Source: Roridomyces roridus
Taxonomy: Eukaryota > Basidiomycota > Agaricomycetes > Agaricales > Mycenaceae
NCBI GenBank assembly: GCA_029378245.1
Contig: JARKIF010000001.1
Coordinates: forward strand, 2,976,001-3,040,000
Reading direction: 5' to 3'
Length of the DNA: 64,000 nt
Shown: positions 35,212-45,387 of the stretch, one piece after another
Position numbering within the stretch: the first letter of the stretch is position 1
How the letters are laid out: each line of letters begins with the position of its first letter
Program-made: the position numbers and the translations under genes
Notes under the pieces: generated by a model
Told to the model about the DNA's origin: nothing
Databases searched by the model: none
The model's input: the letters and a program-made list of their open reading frames with translations, nothing else

Positions 35212-35682
35212 TCAAGACGACCTACTCGAGGATCCACCAAACGGGGTGCCCATCGAGCCCGCGAGGTGCTGAAAAGCGGTGTCCCAGCACGGTGAACTCA
35301 AACTCGAGTGGAATAGCGGTGAAAAGGCGCCAGAATTTGGCCAAAACAACCCAAACAAAGGCGGCACCAGATTCAATCTCACGTGAGGAAGTTCCCCAAG
35401 ATGCAGGAAGTCGACCACAAGAGACCATCTGTGCATTGGGTGAGGTCGGGTCTCATTAAATGGAAATTTTGGACCTGTCCATCGCTTGATACCACTCTCC
35501 TCGACACTGAAGACGAAGACGGCGTCACTCTTGATCATGGTCCTGCGCTCCGAGTCGTTGAGGCGGCGGGTGATACGAGGGATGACGCCTTGACGAGCAG
35601 CATGGATGAGTCGCAAAGCGTTCATCGTAGTCTCCACTGAGCCATAGAAGGGCGGTATATCTGTTGGCTGGGAGGAGCTCAT
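35212..35682 (-). pseudogene. WOPR (Gti1/Pac2) regulator, N-terminal half only
   Basis: The start is at 35682. Residues 11-70 match the first lobe of the WOPR DNA-binding domain: PPFYGSVETTMNALRLIHAA, GVIPRITRRLNDSERRTM, SDAVFVFSVEESGIKRWT. A short intron (donor G|GTCCAA, acceptor CACAG) joins this to DGLLWSTSCILGNFL, the expected continuation. After that the sequence enters a block copied at 33.15-33.25 kb and stops at 35212, so the second WOPR lobe and the long tail are missing. WOPR proteins (Wor1, Ryp1, Gti1, Pac2) are fungal developmental switches. This copy is probably a truncated remnant. Confidence 0.65.
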
Positions 35683-36082
35683 TTAGACGGCTAAGTTTGA
35701 GGTTGTCGGACAATCAGAGCTTACGACCCAGCACTCTTTAAAGAGTCTTGCTCGTCTTTCGCCATCAGCCATAGAAGTGGTCTTTCACTGCAAAAGTTGC
35801 CTCGTTTTGGCACCACTGCATGCTTCCGATTAGCGTCTTCACGTCACCTCCGAGGCAGTTCCTTGCAAGTCACCCTACCGACACCTACTCCCCAGCGTCC
35901 CAGATACATACACCATTTCCGTCCTTCTCTCGTACCTCCCACCTCTCGTCAGGATTGAATTTTAGGGCTAGCCTTTTGCATTTTCTGCGAGACCACGTAC
36001 GCCACCATGAAGACATCTTTTGTTCAACCGTCTAAACCCGTACATAATTTGCAACTGAGCCCGCTCCTCGACCTCGCGCTCT
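35683..36082. other. Intergenic with a short WOPR-region copy
   Basis: The 35990-36060 stretch (CATGAAGACATCTTTTGTTC, TTTGCAACT) resembles about 33235-33290 (CGTGAAGCGTTTGTTCAACC, TTTGCAACT). It is therefore a third fragment of the same duplicated region. No gene is supported. Confidence 0.45.
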
Positions 36083-37100
36083 CTAATATTCAAATCCATA
36101 GCGCCAAATCCCATCGCCATGCTTGAATTCAGCGGCCCAAATGGCCTGAATCTCCTTGAGAACCTCGTCACTGACATCGACCCAACCTTCATCTTCCTTC
36201 AAGCCTTCCAACCAGCCGCACTCGACAAAGTCGAAGCGATCGCCCGCCCAAACACCGCGATGAATATTTCCGTCGTACCCCATGGCCGTTGACGAGTCGG
36301 TGGAGAAGCAAATTCGGCTCAGAATGACTTGGTTGAAACCAATTGTTTCCTTCCTGACGACGGCTGTATTCTCCCTCCAGTCATGGAGCGTAGCTCCGCG
36401 GAAAAATTGGCGGCGGGTCAAGTTGCGAAGAATGGCGGAGGACTCGATCTGGAGGAGTGCATAGACCCAGTTCACGACGGCCCGGAAAGGCCTATAGTCC
36501 TCGATCGAGACTCTGTACGATTGTAAAAGTGGACTTGTGAGGATCCGTCCCAGTGTGCCATCTTCGCCGGTGATCTCGTCGAAGGGATACCTGTTGAGGG
36601 TTCTGTATGGCCCATACATACTCTTCCTGTTCTTCGGCAGTGAGGAGACCTTTGGGAAGCGCTTGTATCCGGCAATGGTGCCCAAAGCAAAGAATGCGGT
36701 CCCCAGCCCACGAAGAGGATGCCGCAATCCGACGATATATCTCGCGTCGTCCGATATCCCAGAGGGCCTGGCACGCGATGCTGAAAAATACGACATCTTT
36801 CATGTCGTCCAGACGTGAAAATATCTCGTCGAAGAGCTCCGTCGGAAAACTGGCCAGAAGGGACCTTCGCACCGTGTCAGGTGGGATGTCTCCAGCACCC
36901 GCAGAACCTACCTCTGAGTGGCCCTTTGAGGTACTCCACCACGTCCAGACTCGATCCGATACAACAGGTGGTCGCAAGATGGTAGGATTCGCGACCAAGG
37001 GGCCAAGAAGGTGCCAGAGCGGGGCACGAAAGAACCAAACGGCCAGCTCTTCGTGTAGTGAAATGGTTTGGCACTTGTCTAGGTTTATATCTTGGCCCAT
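36083..37100 (-). pseudogene. MGQYW-family F-box-like protein, divergent and frameshifted (copy a)
   Basis: The start at 37100 is MGQDINLDKCQTISLHEELA, a divergent form of the family start. The F-box-like part follows (SFPTELFDEIFSRLDDM, then CQALWDIGRREIYRRIA, WAGDRILCFG). At about 36612 the reading must shift by one base to continue into YGPYRTLNRYPFDEI, RNLTRRQFFRGATL, HRGVWAGDRFDFVECGW and EGWVDVSDEVLKEI, which are strongly conserved in copies b-e. It is therefore frameshifted once. It is the only copy outside the 51-58 kb array, and lies head to head with the F-box gene at 37166. Confidence 0.62.
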
Positions 37101-37165
37101 TTCCAGATGCAAGTTGAGAGCAAAGAGTATTCGCTTTGTCCGTGATGGATTGATCCGTCGATAAC

Positions 37166-38443
37166 TTGACCACGGACCACAACATCGGCCCTCCCAGCTC
37201 CATGGCCGACGCTGCAGCCGACCCAAAAGCCTCGCGGGCGTTTGAACGCGTACGCGTCGTTCAAATCGACGCGGAGATTGACGCACTCGAGCACCGTATC
37301 CGCCTTTTGAAGGTCGAGAGGGTCACGCGCCAGCAGCGATTGGAGGCGTTCAGATACCCGGTTCTGACGCTCCCCAACGAAATCGTGTCCGAAATTTTTG
37401 TCCACTTCCTCCCGCCATATCCTCTCTGTCCGCCGTTTGCCGGACTCTTATCGCCAACCACCCTCACTCAAATCTGCCAGAAGTGGCGAGACGTAGCGCA
37501 GACCACTCCAAGGCTCTGGCGAGCCATCTCGCTACCCCGCAGGGCACTCAAAAGACCCGTGGGTGACGAAGAAGGGTGGCTGCTGGAATCGTGGGTTAGC
37601 AGGTCCGCACGCTGTCCGTTGTCCATCTCGATGGACGGGCGGTCCCTGATTTCTTGGGACTCGAACAGAACCCTGGGAGGACTCATTCTTCACCGGGATC
37701 GATGGGAACATCTGGACATCGATTTTTGTTACAAGCTGGATCTCGCCAAAGTCATTGGTGCCCCCATGCCGCTCCTTCGTACTCTCTCCTTCAAAGAATC
37801 CGGCGTTACCGCCGACCCTGTTTTATTTCGCGACGTCCCTCTTCTTCGATCGCTGTCGACCGACAGTCTGAGTTGCCGCGCTGATTTTTTACCTTGGTCT
37901 CAACTGACCTTCCTGAAACTTTCCAATCCGGGGACGTTCCTTCACATCCCCCTCCGCGAAACGGTGAACCTCCAGCATTTGGAATTGTTCATCACCGGCG
38001 AACACGAGGGCGAGGGCATCGGCGACATCAGACTCCCCCAGTTGGAAACTTTGCTCATATCACCTTGTTGGGCCCTGGGATCCCGGGCCGTCACTCAGTT
38101 TCTGGACGCATTCACCCTTCCCCGGCTTCGCACCCTCCAGATCCCGGACGCCTTCCTTGGCGAAGAGCCCGTTCATGCACTGTCTTCCTTCATCTCGAGG
38201 TCTGCATGCAAGCTCCAGACAGCCGTCATCATCGTGTACGGTCTGGTTTTTGAGGACGCGTATCGCGAGGCTTTGCCCACGATCCCCGATTTGTCTTTCA
38301 TTATGAAGGAGAATTATCCTGAATCGTTGTATCTGGGCAGCCCGGTGCGTATATCTTCAGTTGAACTCCTGACCAACTCTGAATACGTTTGTCTCACCAG
38401 GAATTCTAAGGACTTTGTTCAAGGAAGGAATCATTCATCTTGA
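37166..38443 (+). CDS. F-box protein with N-terminal coiled coil
   Basis: Single exon of 425 codons; the ATG at 37202 (MADAAADPKASRAFERV) is the likelier start. An amphipathic helix (VQIDAEIDALEHRIRLLKVE) precedes the F-box: VLTLPNEIVSEIFVHFLPP, then LTQICQKWRDVAQTTPRLWR. LRR-like strands follow (LLRTLSFKESGVTADPV, LTFLKLSNPGTFLHIPL, LEHL- and LETLLI-type turns). This helix-F-box-LRR order is a hallmark of the very large F-box families of agaricomycetes. It presumably acts as an SCF adaptor; the substrate is unknown. It is intact, in contrast to most F-box relatives nearby. Confidence 0.85.
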   Translation: MTTDHNIGPPSSMADAAADPKASRAFERVRVVQIDAEIDALEHRIRLLKVERVTRQQRLEAFRYPVLTLPNEIVSEIFVHFLPPYPLCPPFAGLLSPTTLTQICQKWRDVAQTTPRLWRAISLPRRALKRPVGDEEGWLLESWVSRSARCPLSISMDGRSLISWDSNRTLGGLILHRDRWEHLDIDFCYKLDLAKVIGAPMPLLRTLSFKESGVTADPVLFRDVPLLRSLSTDSLSCRADFLPWSQLTFLKLSNPGTFLHIPLRETVNLQHLELFITGEHEGEGIGDIRLPQLETLLISPCWALGSRAVTQFLDAFTLPRLRTLQIPDAFLGEEPVHALSSFISRSACKLQTAVIIVYGLVFEDAYREALPTIPDLSFIMKENYPESLYLGSPVRISSVELLTNSEYVCLTRNSKDFVQGRNHSS

Positions 38444-38615
38444 ATCGTGCGACAACGGCTTGTGTCTACTCCCGTGCCGTTTAGACTCGTACCTTCTACT
38501 TTTTGCTGCATGAGGCCTATTTCAATCCCATTCAATTGAAATGCTAGCCGTTACGCACCTTCCATTCATCCGAGTCCTTGGCATGGGGATCGCATGGAAG
38601 TATCACAGTAGCCCC

Positions 38616-38624
38616 TATATAAAA
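38616..38624 (+). promoter_or_regulatory. TATA box of the plus-strand TPR-like gene
   Basis: TATATAAAA about 80 bases before the ATG at 38703. The paralogue on the other strand also has a TATA motif close to its start. Confidence 0.55.
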
Positions 38625-38702
38625 GATTAGTTTCAGAAACGTTGACGTAGTTACAACAAAACAAAAACCCTCTTACTCTCAAACCATCACCACCACTGAA
38701 CA

Positions 38703-39292
38703 ATGCCCATCGTGAGCATGCAAGAGATATTCCAATCCTTCGGAATTCCCCCAGACCAAGCGCGCAGCATGGCGGCACACAACGCCGCCGCAAACGGGAT
38801 AGTCGTCGGTGGATATTACCCAAACGCTCAGGAGGAAGACGACGGCGACGACGACGAGGTGGACATCCTCGACATGGCCGAAGAGGCCCGGCAGAAAGGA
38901 GACCTCAAGTTGTGCGAGAACACCCTCCTCATGGCCTACATCGAAAGCATGAACCAGCCGGACCTCATCGTGGTCAAGTTGCGTTGCTTGGTCCGTCTGG
39001 GCGATCTTTACCATCAGAAGGAGGAGTGGAAGACGGGTGTCGAGAAGTACGAGGCAGCTTACAAGGTGTGGGACGAACAACAGTGGTTGGCTGATGCTGT
39101 GGGTGCAAAGTTCTCCGTCTGTTGTCGACTGAGCCTTTCATTGACTTGCCTTAGGACCGCAAGATTCACCCGGTTTCGTTCCTGGCCAAATGGGCAGAGT
39201 GCCATGAGCGTCTCGGAAACGCAGATGAGGCGGCGAAGCAGAGAGCCAAAGCAGAAAGATTCGAGAAACAGTATGCAAGCTATTGGAGATGA
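38703..39292 (+). CDS. Small TPR-like protein, paralogue 1
   Basis: Exon 1 (38703-39098) and exon 2 (39155-39292) join in phase 0, giving 177 residues. After an acidic loop (EEDDGDDDEVDILDMAEEAR), helical hairpins look like two to three tetratricopeptide repeats: GDLKLCENTLLMAYIESM, LRCLVRLGDLYHQKEEW, GVEKYEAAYKVWDEQQWLAD. Exon 2 gives HPVSFLAKWAECHERLGNAD, then EAAKQRAKAERFEKQY. There is no signal peptide or membrane segment, so it is probably a cytosolic scaffold. It ends 149 bases from its convergent paralogue. No named family is recognised. Confidence 0.8.
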
Positions 39293-39440
39293 GAGCAGAG
39301 CATAGTATCGGGAGTACAAGGTGTTTGTGTGGGTCGGATGTACGAGCAGGAGAGGGATACAAATACATTCTTGCGATGATTGTACATTTGCTACGAGAAT
39401 CACAACTTGTTTTGAGAGAGAGAAAGGCCGAGGAAGACAA

Positions 39441-40044
39441 CTAGTCCGACTCGTCGCTCCAATAACCCACGAATCTCTCTGCTTTTGCTTTATGTTTCGC
39501 AGCCTCTTCGGAGTTCCCGAGACGGTCGCAGCACTCGGCCCATTTCCGCAAGAAGGACACGGGATGAATGCTTCGATCCTGTATAGAGACATTCAGCTTG
39601 GTTGAAATGAAAGACTGGGATGTTACTCACGGCGTCAGCCAACCACTGCTGTTTTTCCCATATCTTGTACGCGGCATCGCACTTCCGGACGCCCTCCTCC
39701 CAGTCTTTCTTCTGGCGATAAAGATCACCGAGCCGGACCAAGCATCGCAGCTTGACCACGACGAGCCCAGGATCTGTCATGCTCTTGATAAAGCACAAGA
39801 GTAGTGTGTTCTCGCACGTCTTGAGGTCGCCCCGCACGCGCGCCTGCTCGGCCATGTCGAGCACGTCCACACCGAACTCCTCCGGATCGTACGAGTCGTC
39901 CAGCGAGTCTTCGTCCACGTCTGGTACCCATCCCTTGACCGCCATCCCTCCGTGAGCAGCTGCGTGGTCGCCAGCGAGGTTCCGGGCCTCGGCTTGTGAG
40001 AATCCAAAGGATTGGTAGACTTCTTGCATTGAGACGAGAGGCAT
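39441..40044 (-). CDS. Small TPR-like protein, paralogue 2
   Basis: Exon 1 (40044-39631) and exon 2 (39578-39441) give 183 residues. It is colinear with the convergent gene at 38703: MPLVSMQEVYQSFGF against MPIVSMQEIFQSFGI, the acidic loop, VVVKLRCLVRLGDLYRQKKD, and HPVSFLRKWAECCDRLGNSE. The intron sits at the same codon (ADA|DR) and the last exon is 138 bases in both. The pair therefore arose by inverted duplication and both copies remain open. Confidence 0.82.
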
Positions 40045-40087
40045 GGTGGGTGCAGAGACGACAGAGATTTGGTGAGACTGCGCGTCC

Positions 40088-40094
40088 TTATATA
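40088..40094 (-). promoter_or_regulatory. TATA box of TPR-like paralogue 2
   Basis: Minus-strand TATATAA about 45 bases before the ATG at 40044, placed like the one of paralogue 1 and so probably inherited with the duplication. Confidence 0.55.
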
Positions 40095-40567
40095 CGGCCC
40101 AGGGCTGGGCCGAGAATTATACGAGAGTGATTAGTACCGTCGAAGCAAGTGGGTCCTGGTCATGTGTCTCTCCGAGGCGGGAATAGCAGCGGGAGTAAAG
40201 AGACGATATGTCCGACGGCGATTCGGATTTCGGAACCAGCGCGACAAGTTGACGGAAATTATACAGAGTCAGCTGAGAGCTGAGGACATCTTGCTCTTGA
40301 GCGCTGTGGTGAGTTGAGAGTGGCGTATTCGGAGCTTTGCTGGCAGAGGAGCCCAAGAAGATGGTGGTCAAGAATCTAAAGAATCTTCAGCAGAGTGGCG
40401 CGGTGACCAAAGTGATAGGCGAGTGATCCGAAAGCGCGTCGACTGGTGTCAACAAACGCGTCGCGTGCCACAGAACAATGCAACGGGTATTATGTTTTTA
40501 GATTCACTTCCTATGTAATAATATAAACACCAAAGTCCCAAATGAAAGCATGCATAAGGATGCCACT
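40095..40567. other. Intergenic between TPR-like and peroxidase genes
   Basis: No gene or repeat seen. It serves as the 5' flank of paralogue 2 and the 3' flank of the peroxidase. Confidence 0.5.
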
Positions 40568-42504
40568 CTATACTCCAAGCGCGCTCAAAGTAGGCACCCA
40601 CAACGAATACGCCTGACCGTCGATCGTAGCATGGAGCGTGCTGCTCGAATACCTGTTGGGAAGCCTGTCCGAGGTGTAGAAAGTGTACCCGTCTGCTGGT
40701 GGGTGCGCCGAGTCGAGCGTGAAGCTGATCGTCGTGTTGCTTGGCATCGGAATGGGATTCACGCCACCGATGGGCCCGGTAGTAGTGACGAACGCCGTCA
40801 CATCGACTGGCGAGGAAGTTTTGACCTACAGAAACGGGTGAGCACAACTACGCACTTGGAGACAGAGGATCAAGACGTACGCCGACAACCATGAACTCTC
40901 CAGCGATAGTGAAACTGGAGCGCCGCGGGTCGAATATGAGCACGTCTTGGTCGATAGTGAAGTTGGTGCCATGGTTGTCGACGATGATGGGCGCAGAACC
41001 ATCGTTGTTGCCCACCTCGAACCAAAAGTGCGATATCGAGGTAGCGAGGTCGATGGACGCGTTAAAGGAATGCTGGTTGAACGATTGGACGCCCTTGAGA
41101 GTGGCGAGCAAAGATGCCTCGACTCCAGTATTGACGTGGAATGCAGAGATCGAGCAACCTTCCGATGGGCAGAACGTCCCTGTCCGTTCTTTCCAAAACA
41201 GGGTCACGGTCTGATTTTTTCCATTCTCGATAATCTAAAAGACAGCTGTGAGGCACATTCTTTGTAGAGTTTGATTTTAAAGGCGAACGCACCCGCAAGG
41301 TCGTGAGGAACGCGAGAGAACCTCCCTGAGGAAAGAGCATAGTGTCCAACGTGACTTTGTAGTCAAAGGGCTCGATGGGCTCGGTGAGCTGCACGTCGCT
41401 GGGAACAGTGTCGATCATGCGCCCAATGAGGTCGGCGCAGACTTGGTTGAAGGTGTCTAATGATGCCAGTCTCTGCATGGTGGCATTGTTGTCGCTCGAG
41501 AAAATGCGCAGATCGGAACGCGTGGAAACATTAGAGCCGACGACGAGAACGTTTTCCGTGCTGCCACTCAGGTATTCTGTAACACTGAAGCGAGTTGAGC
41601 GCAATGAAAGGGTAAAACCTGTATTGCAACTCACACTGTGTTGTCAAAGCCAATTTTTGATGCAAAAGTTTGAATGCCGGTGGGCACATCCTCCGTTACA
41701 ATCAAGGGGAAATCGACCTTCCGTACACCACCTGAGCACTATTCTCAGAATCGTGAATTGATATCTGTTAGTTGGACGTTACCAAAACTGTGGCCGCAAG
41801 CGACGAGGCTGATCATTTCTGTCTCGTTGAATCCTTGGTCCTTGAATGAGTCAATGTGCGAAGCAAGGTCCTGTTGCGGTTCGGGAACAGTGGCGGGTCC
41901 GGCCTCGGTAGCATCTTTGCGACCGCCTCTGAAGGGGATTACAGGCCCTCCTCCACAGCCGATCACGGCGTTGACGGCTCCCATTGCGATGAAATCCGAC
42001 ACTAGAAACGTTGGAATTCACGTCGAGTTCGACAACAAGAGAGAAATGCACGAACTTCCGACATATTGATTCGGTGACACGGCAAAGTCGATGAGGGACT
42101 CTGCCATCCCAGGTCCAATGTTCTGTCACGCATTGGTCTCGCGGAAGAGGAACTTTTCTCAGCGCTCACCTGGGCCCGCGTGTACTCGAACGCGATGGAA
42201 CCGTCCATTCCCCCAAGGCCGGTTGTAGCGTTATGCGTGGCCATGTCATGATACGCCTGCATAAAGTCGAGTCAATGAAAGCCGGACACAAAACATGTTC
42301 TCTGCTCACGAGTCGGAGCCACTGAGCCGCGATGGTCGAGTTGTCGCGTGCGGTGCAGTTCAAAGCAAACGTGGAAGCAGGGCTAAAGTGATTAACGTAT
42401 AGTGAATCTTCGAGGGTGTCCAACATGGGGTCGGGCCAGTGGAAAACAGCAACGCCGAGAGCCATGGAAGCCAACCCGAGGACAACGCCCGTGAGTCTGA
42501 GCAT
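40568..42504 (-). CDS. Secreted heme peroxidase (plant-peroxidase superfamily) with long C-terminal extension
   Basis: Eight exons: 42504-42310, 42256-42170, 42122-42063, 42001-41783, 41731-41635, 41584-41293, 41234-40881, 40825-40568. The signal peptide is MLRLTGVVLGLASMALGVAV. The distal site is WLRLAYHDMATHN (Arg, aromatic, His kept), followed by GGMDGSIAFE, CGGGPVIPFRGGRKDA, and the proximal His in MISLVACGHSFGGVR, then IGFDNTVV. The remaining ~280 residues are beta-rich (TLFWKERTGTF, FEVGNNDGSAPIIVDNHG) and unlike lignin, manganese or versatile peroxidases. It is probably extracellular with H2O2-dependent oxidation chemistry; the substrate is unknown. The exon 3/4 border (SPNQY, VSDFIAMG) is one base out of phase with canonical sites, so that splice or base needs checking. 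Confidence 0.82.
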
Positions 42505-43149
42505 TTGGAAAGATGAAGCAGGGGAGTTGAGTCATTGCCAAAGACGCGCTGTCTGCTTTTAAGCGCCTCCCTGTCGGCGAGTTGAGGCCGCTGAAGTTAG
42601 GGCATAGTTGACGGCAATCATCGAGGTATAGACAGTTCCGTATGTTTGAACTGATGAGTGCTGCGGTCGCCTGTATGCTGCGAACTTGAGTCTTGAACTG
42701 TGAAATGTTTTGGCAGAATCAGAAACGGTTCCGTCACGGTCCCGGCCGCCCAGGCTTCTATTGGCCACGCCCAAAATCAGGGCTGTCAATCGACGACGGG
42801 CGTTCCGCTGCTTGCGTGGATTTTGATGCGTCCGCTCGGCTGTCGCTGAGAATGCTTCAAGGAGCTCAAGGGCGCGACGGGAAACAGGACGGTTTGGCAA
42901 TGTCGAAAAAACAACCTGGAAGAATATTGTTCACATATGCTCTGCCTCCGGGTGGAACTTGAGAACCGATAGTCGTCGAACCACGTGTGAGTATCGTCGC
43001 CGCCGACGGTTTCGCGTTTGTTCACCGTGGTCGGGACCAAGTCGAAATGTGACAGATTGTGACGGTGATAGTGATGCGTACGGGCCTCCTGCACCTCAAA
43101 GTCGACGCTCGTATGCCCTTCCACGTGCTCTGACACCCACTCCGGCGAC
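42505..43149. other. Intergenic, divergent promoters
   Basis: Shared upstream region of the peroxidase (minus) and the AT-hook gene (plus). No gene is supported. A short frame near 42.69-42.96 kb has no features. Confidence 0.5.
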
Positions 43150-44861
43150 ATGGAAGGCACCCAGACCTTCTCCAGCATTGCAGGTGGTATCACCGACTCT
43201 GCCCCGCCGCAATCCCAGACGCAGCAGACGCAGCCTTCGGCTTCAGGCGACGGCTCAGCACCCCCAAACGGCGCCCCGCCAGACGTTCCTGTGAAGCGAC
43301 CACCGGGAAGGCCAAAGGGGAGCAAGAACAAGAACAAGAGCGTCCGGAGTCTCGACCCTAATTCCACCCCGGTCAAACGACCCGTCGGCCGTCCGCGCAA
43401 GAACAAGGACGGTGCCGAGCCAGTCCAAAAGAGGCCCGTGGGGCGTCCCAGGAAAGATGGTCTTCCCTCTGGATCAGGCCAGAGCAATGTAATCCAGCCT
43501 CAGGTAGGATCACATTCGTCCCAATCGCCTTTGCTGACGACTTGTAGCAGTACCAAAACGCAGGTGACGCTGTTCTTGTGAACGATTGGGCGTCCAAGTA
43601 CTCAAGAAGTGTTTCAGCAGTGCCCAACGAATGGCTCGATCTTGCTTTCTCAAAACCGGACGAATTCCTACAAGTCCTCCTCACTTCCCTCGATATGCCC
43701 AATCCGGTCACCGTCGAGGGCCCCACTGTCCACGAGGCCTTCAAATCCCACCTCGGCTCCCTCGCTCCAGCGCCGAATACATCGGCTACAAGCACCTCCT
43801 CTGCCCCTGCCATCCCCTCGCTCTACTCGATCCTCAAAACCTTCTGGCTCCCGTCCTCCCCGAGTTATTTCGCCCTGACCACCTCTGCGACCTCGACACG
43901 CCCTCCCTCCTCCCACCGCTTCCTGTACTGGGATCCCCAGCCCCTCTGCTTTAATGGCATCGCCTGCCCGACTTGCACGTCCCCATTGACCAACCTCGGC
44001 CGTATTCGCTCCGGGCCCATTACCGTGCACGACGTCACCGGTCCTTTCTACATCATCGGCTGCAAATACGTGTGCATCAACGAACATGCCTACGCCAGCA
44101 CCGACACGTCCGTGCTCGCCGCGCTCCCTGCACCTCTCGAGCGCGAGTTCCCTGCTCGGCTTCTAGCTGGTGACGCGGGCGCTTCGGCGGAGGTGTGGAA
44201 CTGGCAGGCACGTGGTGTGTCACGGTCTCTGTGGAATCTTGTGCTCGGTGCCCTGCGAGCGGGCTGCACACAGGAGGTCATTCTGCAGCTTGTGCGTGAC
44301 GTCCAAAACGGTGTACCAGATGGCAGTACGGATGCACCGTCTGACGCTGATGCCGAGGCTGTCATGGAAGAAGATGCAGAGGGATCGATGGACGCTTCTC
44401 CTTCTGCGCCCCCGCCACCGCCGCTACATGGTGACGCAATGATGGTCCCGGGGAGGCCATCCCAGGCGCAGGCCTTCAACGATGCATGGGCGGCCAATTC
44501 TGTCAACACTGCTCTGCCTTCGGGCTCCCTTCCTGTCACGATGCCCATGTACATGCCCCCTGGGTACCCCGTTGGCTTGCCGCCACCGCAAGTGCCGCAG
44601 AAGCGTGGTTTCCCGTTTGGGGATGATCCGGCAGCCAACGGGAGCGGTGGCAGTCCGCCCAAGCAGCGCCAGCCGCGGCACTGCGTCAAGTGTGGGTCGC
44701 AGGCGTGCAAAGGCAAGGGCGGGAGCGCGTTTTGTGCGAGTGCGTGTCGAGATTGTGGGAAGCTGACGTGTGGGGGGCGGACGAGTCGACGGCCCGGGGA
44801 GCCGTGTGAGGGGATGGCGCAGGCGTTGCAGGCTCAGGGACAGCAGGTCCAAGAGGTATAG
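43150..44861 (+). CDS. AT-hook protein with DUF6729-like and Cys-rich domains
   Basis: Exon 1 (43150-43503) and exon 2 (43548-44861) join in phase 0 (QPQ|QYQN), giving about 555 residues. Residues about 45-105 hold three AT-hook cores: [31 protein letters not shown]. The middle region ([54 protein letters not shown]) matches my recollection of DUF6729, seen in agaricomycete transposon-linked proteins. An acidic, Pro-rich linker leads to a C-terminal Cys cluster ([28 protein letters not shown]), probably zinc-binding. Minor-groove DNA binding is well supported by the hooks. Whether it is a host protein or a domesticated transposon part is open. Confidence 0.78.
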
Positions 44862-45387
44862 GCACTCTTTTGTGCGGGTTGGGCAGCCGTAGTCTGTCCA
44901 TAATGGCAGACAGCCGGTGTGATTCGTCTCGTTCTCGTTTACATATATTCTCGTTTGTATCGTATGTCGAATATGTACCGTGTCGTAGGTGCATCTCAAT
45001 ATATGTGTAGCTTGTATCTGCTTCCATATTCGGGACCCCTTAGACTGCCTTTGGGATTTCTGCTGCTTGCTCCCTTCCTTTCGTACTGCCATTCTGTCCA
45101 CCGTAGTTCGCCTCCTTCACCACTTCAAGCGCAAGTATCCGGCTCTACGATAGTGTCTGGTATCCAGTGCCCGTTCCCTCTACATATTAGTGCAACCACT
45201 TTCGAGCTCGAATTGTTGCACCCTCAACGGACGGATGTATAACGCTCTGCTTTTACTTGACCAATGTCAATGACAAGTATTAGTAGCTCAGCCATACACT
45301 CCATGCGACCCCCGACGGGAAGGCGTACGAGTTGCGTTACAATTATATGGCCATTCCACGACAAGCAATCATCCGAGTCGACTTCTA
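44862..45387. other. Intergenic between convergent genes
   Basis: 3' flanks of the AT-hook gene and the amidase gene. No further feature seen. Confidence 0.5.
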
